DNA of 64,000 nucleotides, from the NCBI RefSeq assembly GCF_007856155.1, contig NZ_CP042266.1, forward strand, positions 7,812,001 to 7,876,000, written 5' to 3'. Positions 62,674 to 64,000 of the stretch are shown here, piece after piece (the first letter of the stretch is position 1; every line of letters begins with the position of its first letter). Origin of the DNA: Streptomyces qinzhouensis (GTDB lineage Bacteria; Actinomycetota; Actinomycetes; Streptomycetales; Streptomycetaceae). The notes beneath the pieces are model-generated. The model worked only from the letters and a program-made list of their open reading frames with translations. It was not told where the DNA came from and ran no database searches. The translations under genes and the position numbers were made by a program.

Positions 62674-64000
62674 CTAGGCGCCCGCGTCGGTCAGCGCGGT
62701 CGTGAAGTCCTCGGCCAGGGCGGTGATCACGCTCTGGTCGAAGGCGAGCGCGTTGTACTGGATCCAGCAGTGGAGAGCGCCGTCCGGCTGCTCGACCACC
62801 GTCAGTTCGGGCACCCCGAGATCGCCGCCGGGCAGCGGCCAGGGCACGGTGGTGCCGCGCGGCAGCTCCCAGGGCTCGCAGCGCAGGCCCGGCAGATGGG
62901 CGTCGGCGGCCCAGTTCTCGTACCGCAGCCAGGCGGGGAAGGCCACCACCGACGGTTTGAACTCGGCGTACGGATACATCTGGTGGTCCAGCGCGCCGGT
63001 CGCCGCCCGCCGGACCCGCTCCGCCAGCTCGGCGAAGCCGGGGCCGCCGGAACAGTCCACCCGCAGCAGCAGTGACTGCACCAGACAGCCCACGGCCCGC
63101 TCCGCCTCCGGGCGGGTCCGGCCGGGCACCGGGGTCATCAGCACCAGATCGGTCTGTCCGCTGCGGTCCGCCAGCAGCCCGCTCCAGAGCGCGGCGACGG
63201 CCATGAACGGGGTCACGCCGAGCTCCCCGGCCCGCTTGCGCAGCCGTCCGGCCCGGTCGGCGCCGACGGTGAAGGGACTGGCGGCCATGTGGACCCGGTC
63301 GACGGCGCGCCGCCCCGGGAACGGATCCACGGCGGACGGGGCACCCGCCAGCGCCGCGGCGAAGTGCCGCCGTCCGGCCCCCCACCGGCCGTTCGCCCAG
63401 CGCACCAGCTCCTGATACGGCAGGGGCTGCTCGGGGAGCCGGGGAGCGCGGCCGCGGCGCAGGGCGTCGTAGGCGAGCCCCAGTTCGTGCAGCAGCACAC
63501 CGACCGACCAGCCGTCGGCGACCATGTGATGGACCGCCAGCAGGACGATGTGGTCGTCCGGGGCACGGCTGACGACCAGCAGCCGGGCCGTTGGTTCGGC
63601 CGCCAGATCGGTGAGCCGGTCCCGCTCGGCGATCAGCAGCCCGTTCACCTCGTCGTCGCTCGCACCCGGCGCCTGGCGCAGCGTGATCCGGGCCGTCGGC
63701 TCCTCGTCGAGGACGGTCCGCACCAGCCCGGACACGGGGCCCGGGACCGGGACGAAGCGGGTGCGCAACGACGGGTGGCGCCGGACGAGTTCGGTGAGGG
63801 ACCGGCCGAGGGCCTCGGCGTCGAGCCGGTCGGCCACCCGGAACAAGGCGGTGACGGCGCCGACGTCCCGCCCGGACTCCTCGGCCGCCCAGTCGAGGAA
63901 GTTCTCCTGCTGGGCGGTGAGGGGCACCTCGTGCGGCAGCCCTCGCAGCGCGCGGAGATAGGGCGGGATCGCCGCCGCTTCCGCTTCCGGTTCCTCGCCG
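62674..64000 (-). CDS. NRPS condensation-domain protein, 5' end beyond the window
   Basis: C-terminal 442 residues visible. A condensation domain with HHMVADG near the middle (about 63510), VPLTAQQENFLDW at its start and DFTTALTDAGA at its end. A GTG at 63927 could be a start, but the frame stays open to the window edge and reads a plausible linker (IPPYLRALRGLPHEVPLT). The protein therefore probably continues upstream, perhaps as an A-PCP-C or a longer NRPS. As it ends in a C domain and the next protein begins with one, two C domains meet across the gene boundary; one may be inactive, a starter C, or a docking variant. Confidence 0.8.
   Translation of the reverse strand, partial: GEEPEAEAAAIPPYLRALRGLPHEVPLTAQQENFLDWAAEESGRDVGAVTALFRVADRLDAEALGRSLTELVRRHPSLRTRFVPVPGPVSGLVRTVLDEEPTARITLRQAPGASDDEVNGLLIAERDRLTDLAAEPTARLLVVSRAPDDHIVLLAVHHMVADGWSVGVLLHELGLAYDALRRGRAPRLPEQPLPYQELVRWANGRWGAGRRHFAAALAGAPSAVDPFPGRRAVDRVHMAASPFTVGADRAGRLRKRAGELGVTPFMAVAALWSGLLADRSGQTDLVLMTPVPGRTRPEAERAVGCLVQSLLLRVDCSGGPGFAELAERVRRAATGALDHQMYPYAEFKPSVVAFPAWLRYENWAADAHLPGLRCEPWELPRGTTVPWPLPGGDLGVPELTVVEQPDGALHCWIQYNALAFDQSVITALAEDFTTALTDAGA

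Overview
The window is very GC-rich, uses GTG starts and GGAGG ribosome sites freely, and is packed with large assembly-line genes. This points to Streptomyces or a close actinomycete. I read it as one modular type I polyketide cluster (about 0.2-45 kb), a mixed spacer region (45-53 kb), and the downstream half of a nonribosomal peptide synthetase (NRPS) cluster that runs off the right edge (53-64 kb).

Left part (0.2-6.7 kb): a luciferase-like flavin monooxygenase, a TetR repressor divergent from a 14-helix DHA2 efflux pump with a palindrome between them, a perfect hairpin terminator, and two FAD monooxygenases coupled to the last PKS gene. PKS part (34.2 to 6.7 kb, minus strand): four PKS proteins with five modules. 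In order of transcription these are A (KS-AT-DH-KR-ACP and KS-AT-DH-ER-KR-ACP), B (KS-AT-KR-ACP), C (KS-AT-DH-KR-ACP) and D (KS-AT-inactive KR-ACP). AT motifs predict malonate, methylmalonate, methylmalonate, methylmalonate, malonate. There is no loading module and no thioesterase domain, and the last module should leave a beta-ketoacyl thioester.

Upstream on the same strand (43.1 to 34.4 kb) is an operon-like run: a peptide/nickel-type ABC importer (lipoprotein, two permeases, fused double ATPase), a KAS III-like enzyme, a lipoyl-less 2-oxoacid-dehydrogenase E2-type acyltransferase, and an alpha/beta hydrolase. The last three match the offloading, O-acetylation and acetate-elimination set of tetronate pathways (agglomerin Agg2/4/5, abyssomicin AbyA1/A4/A5). 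The TetR, DHA2 pump, luciferase-like oxygenase, flavin reductase, type II thioesterase and ABC importer also recall the abyssomicin cluster. The glyceryl-ACP genes (FkbH-like protein and ACP) that normally sit between KAS III and E2 are absent here, and no Diels-Alderase or P450 is seen.

Middle (45-53 kb): a secreted NlpC/P60 protein, a lone KdpB with a striking array of 11-bp-spaced heptamers upstream, a 225-bp tract built entirely from short fragments of the polyketide cluster in mixed orientation, a NarL-type two-component system, and a short-chain dehydrogenase with a Tat signal.

Right (53-64 kb, minus strand): a condensation-domain protein cut by the window edge, a C-A-PCP protein predicted to use Gly, and a C-A-PCP-TE protein predicted to use Asp. 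The latter has a Cys nucleophile in its TE and a complete MFS transporter fused to its C terminus.

The PKS genes share several long blocks at near identity, some with a coding strand made almost only of A and C. This suggests repeated gene conversion between modules.
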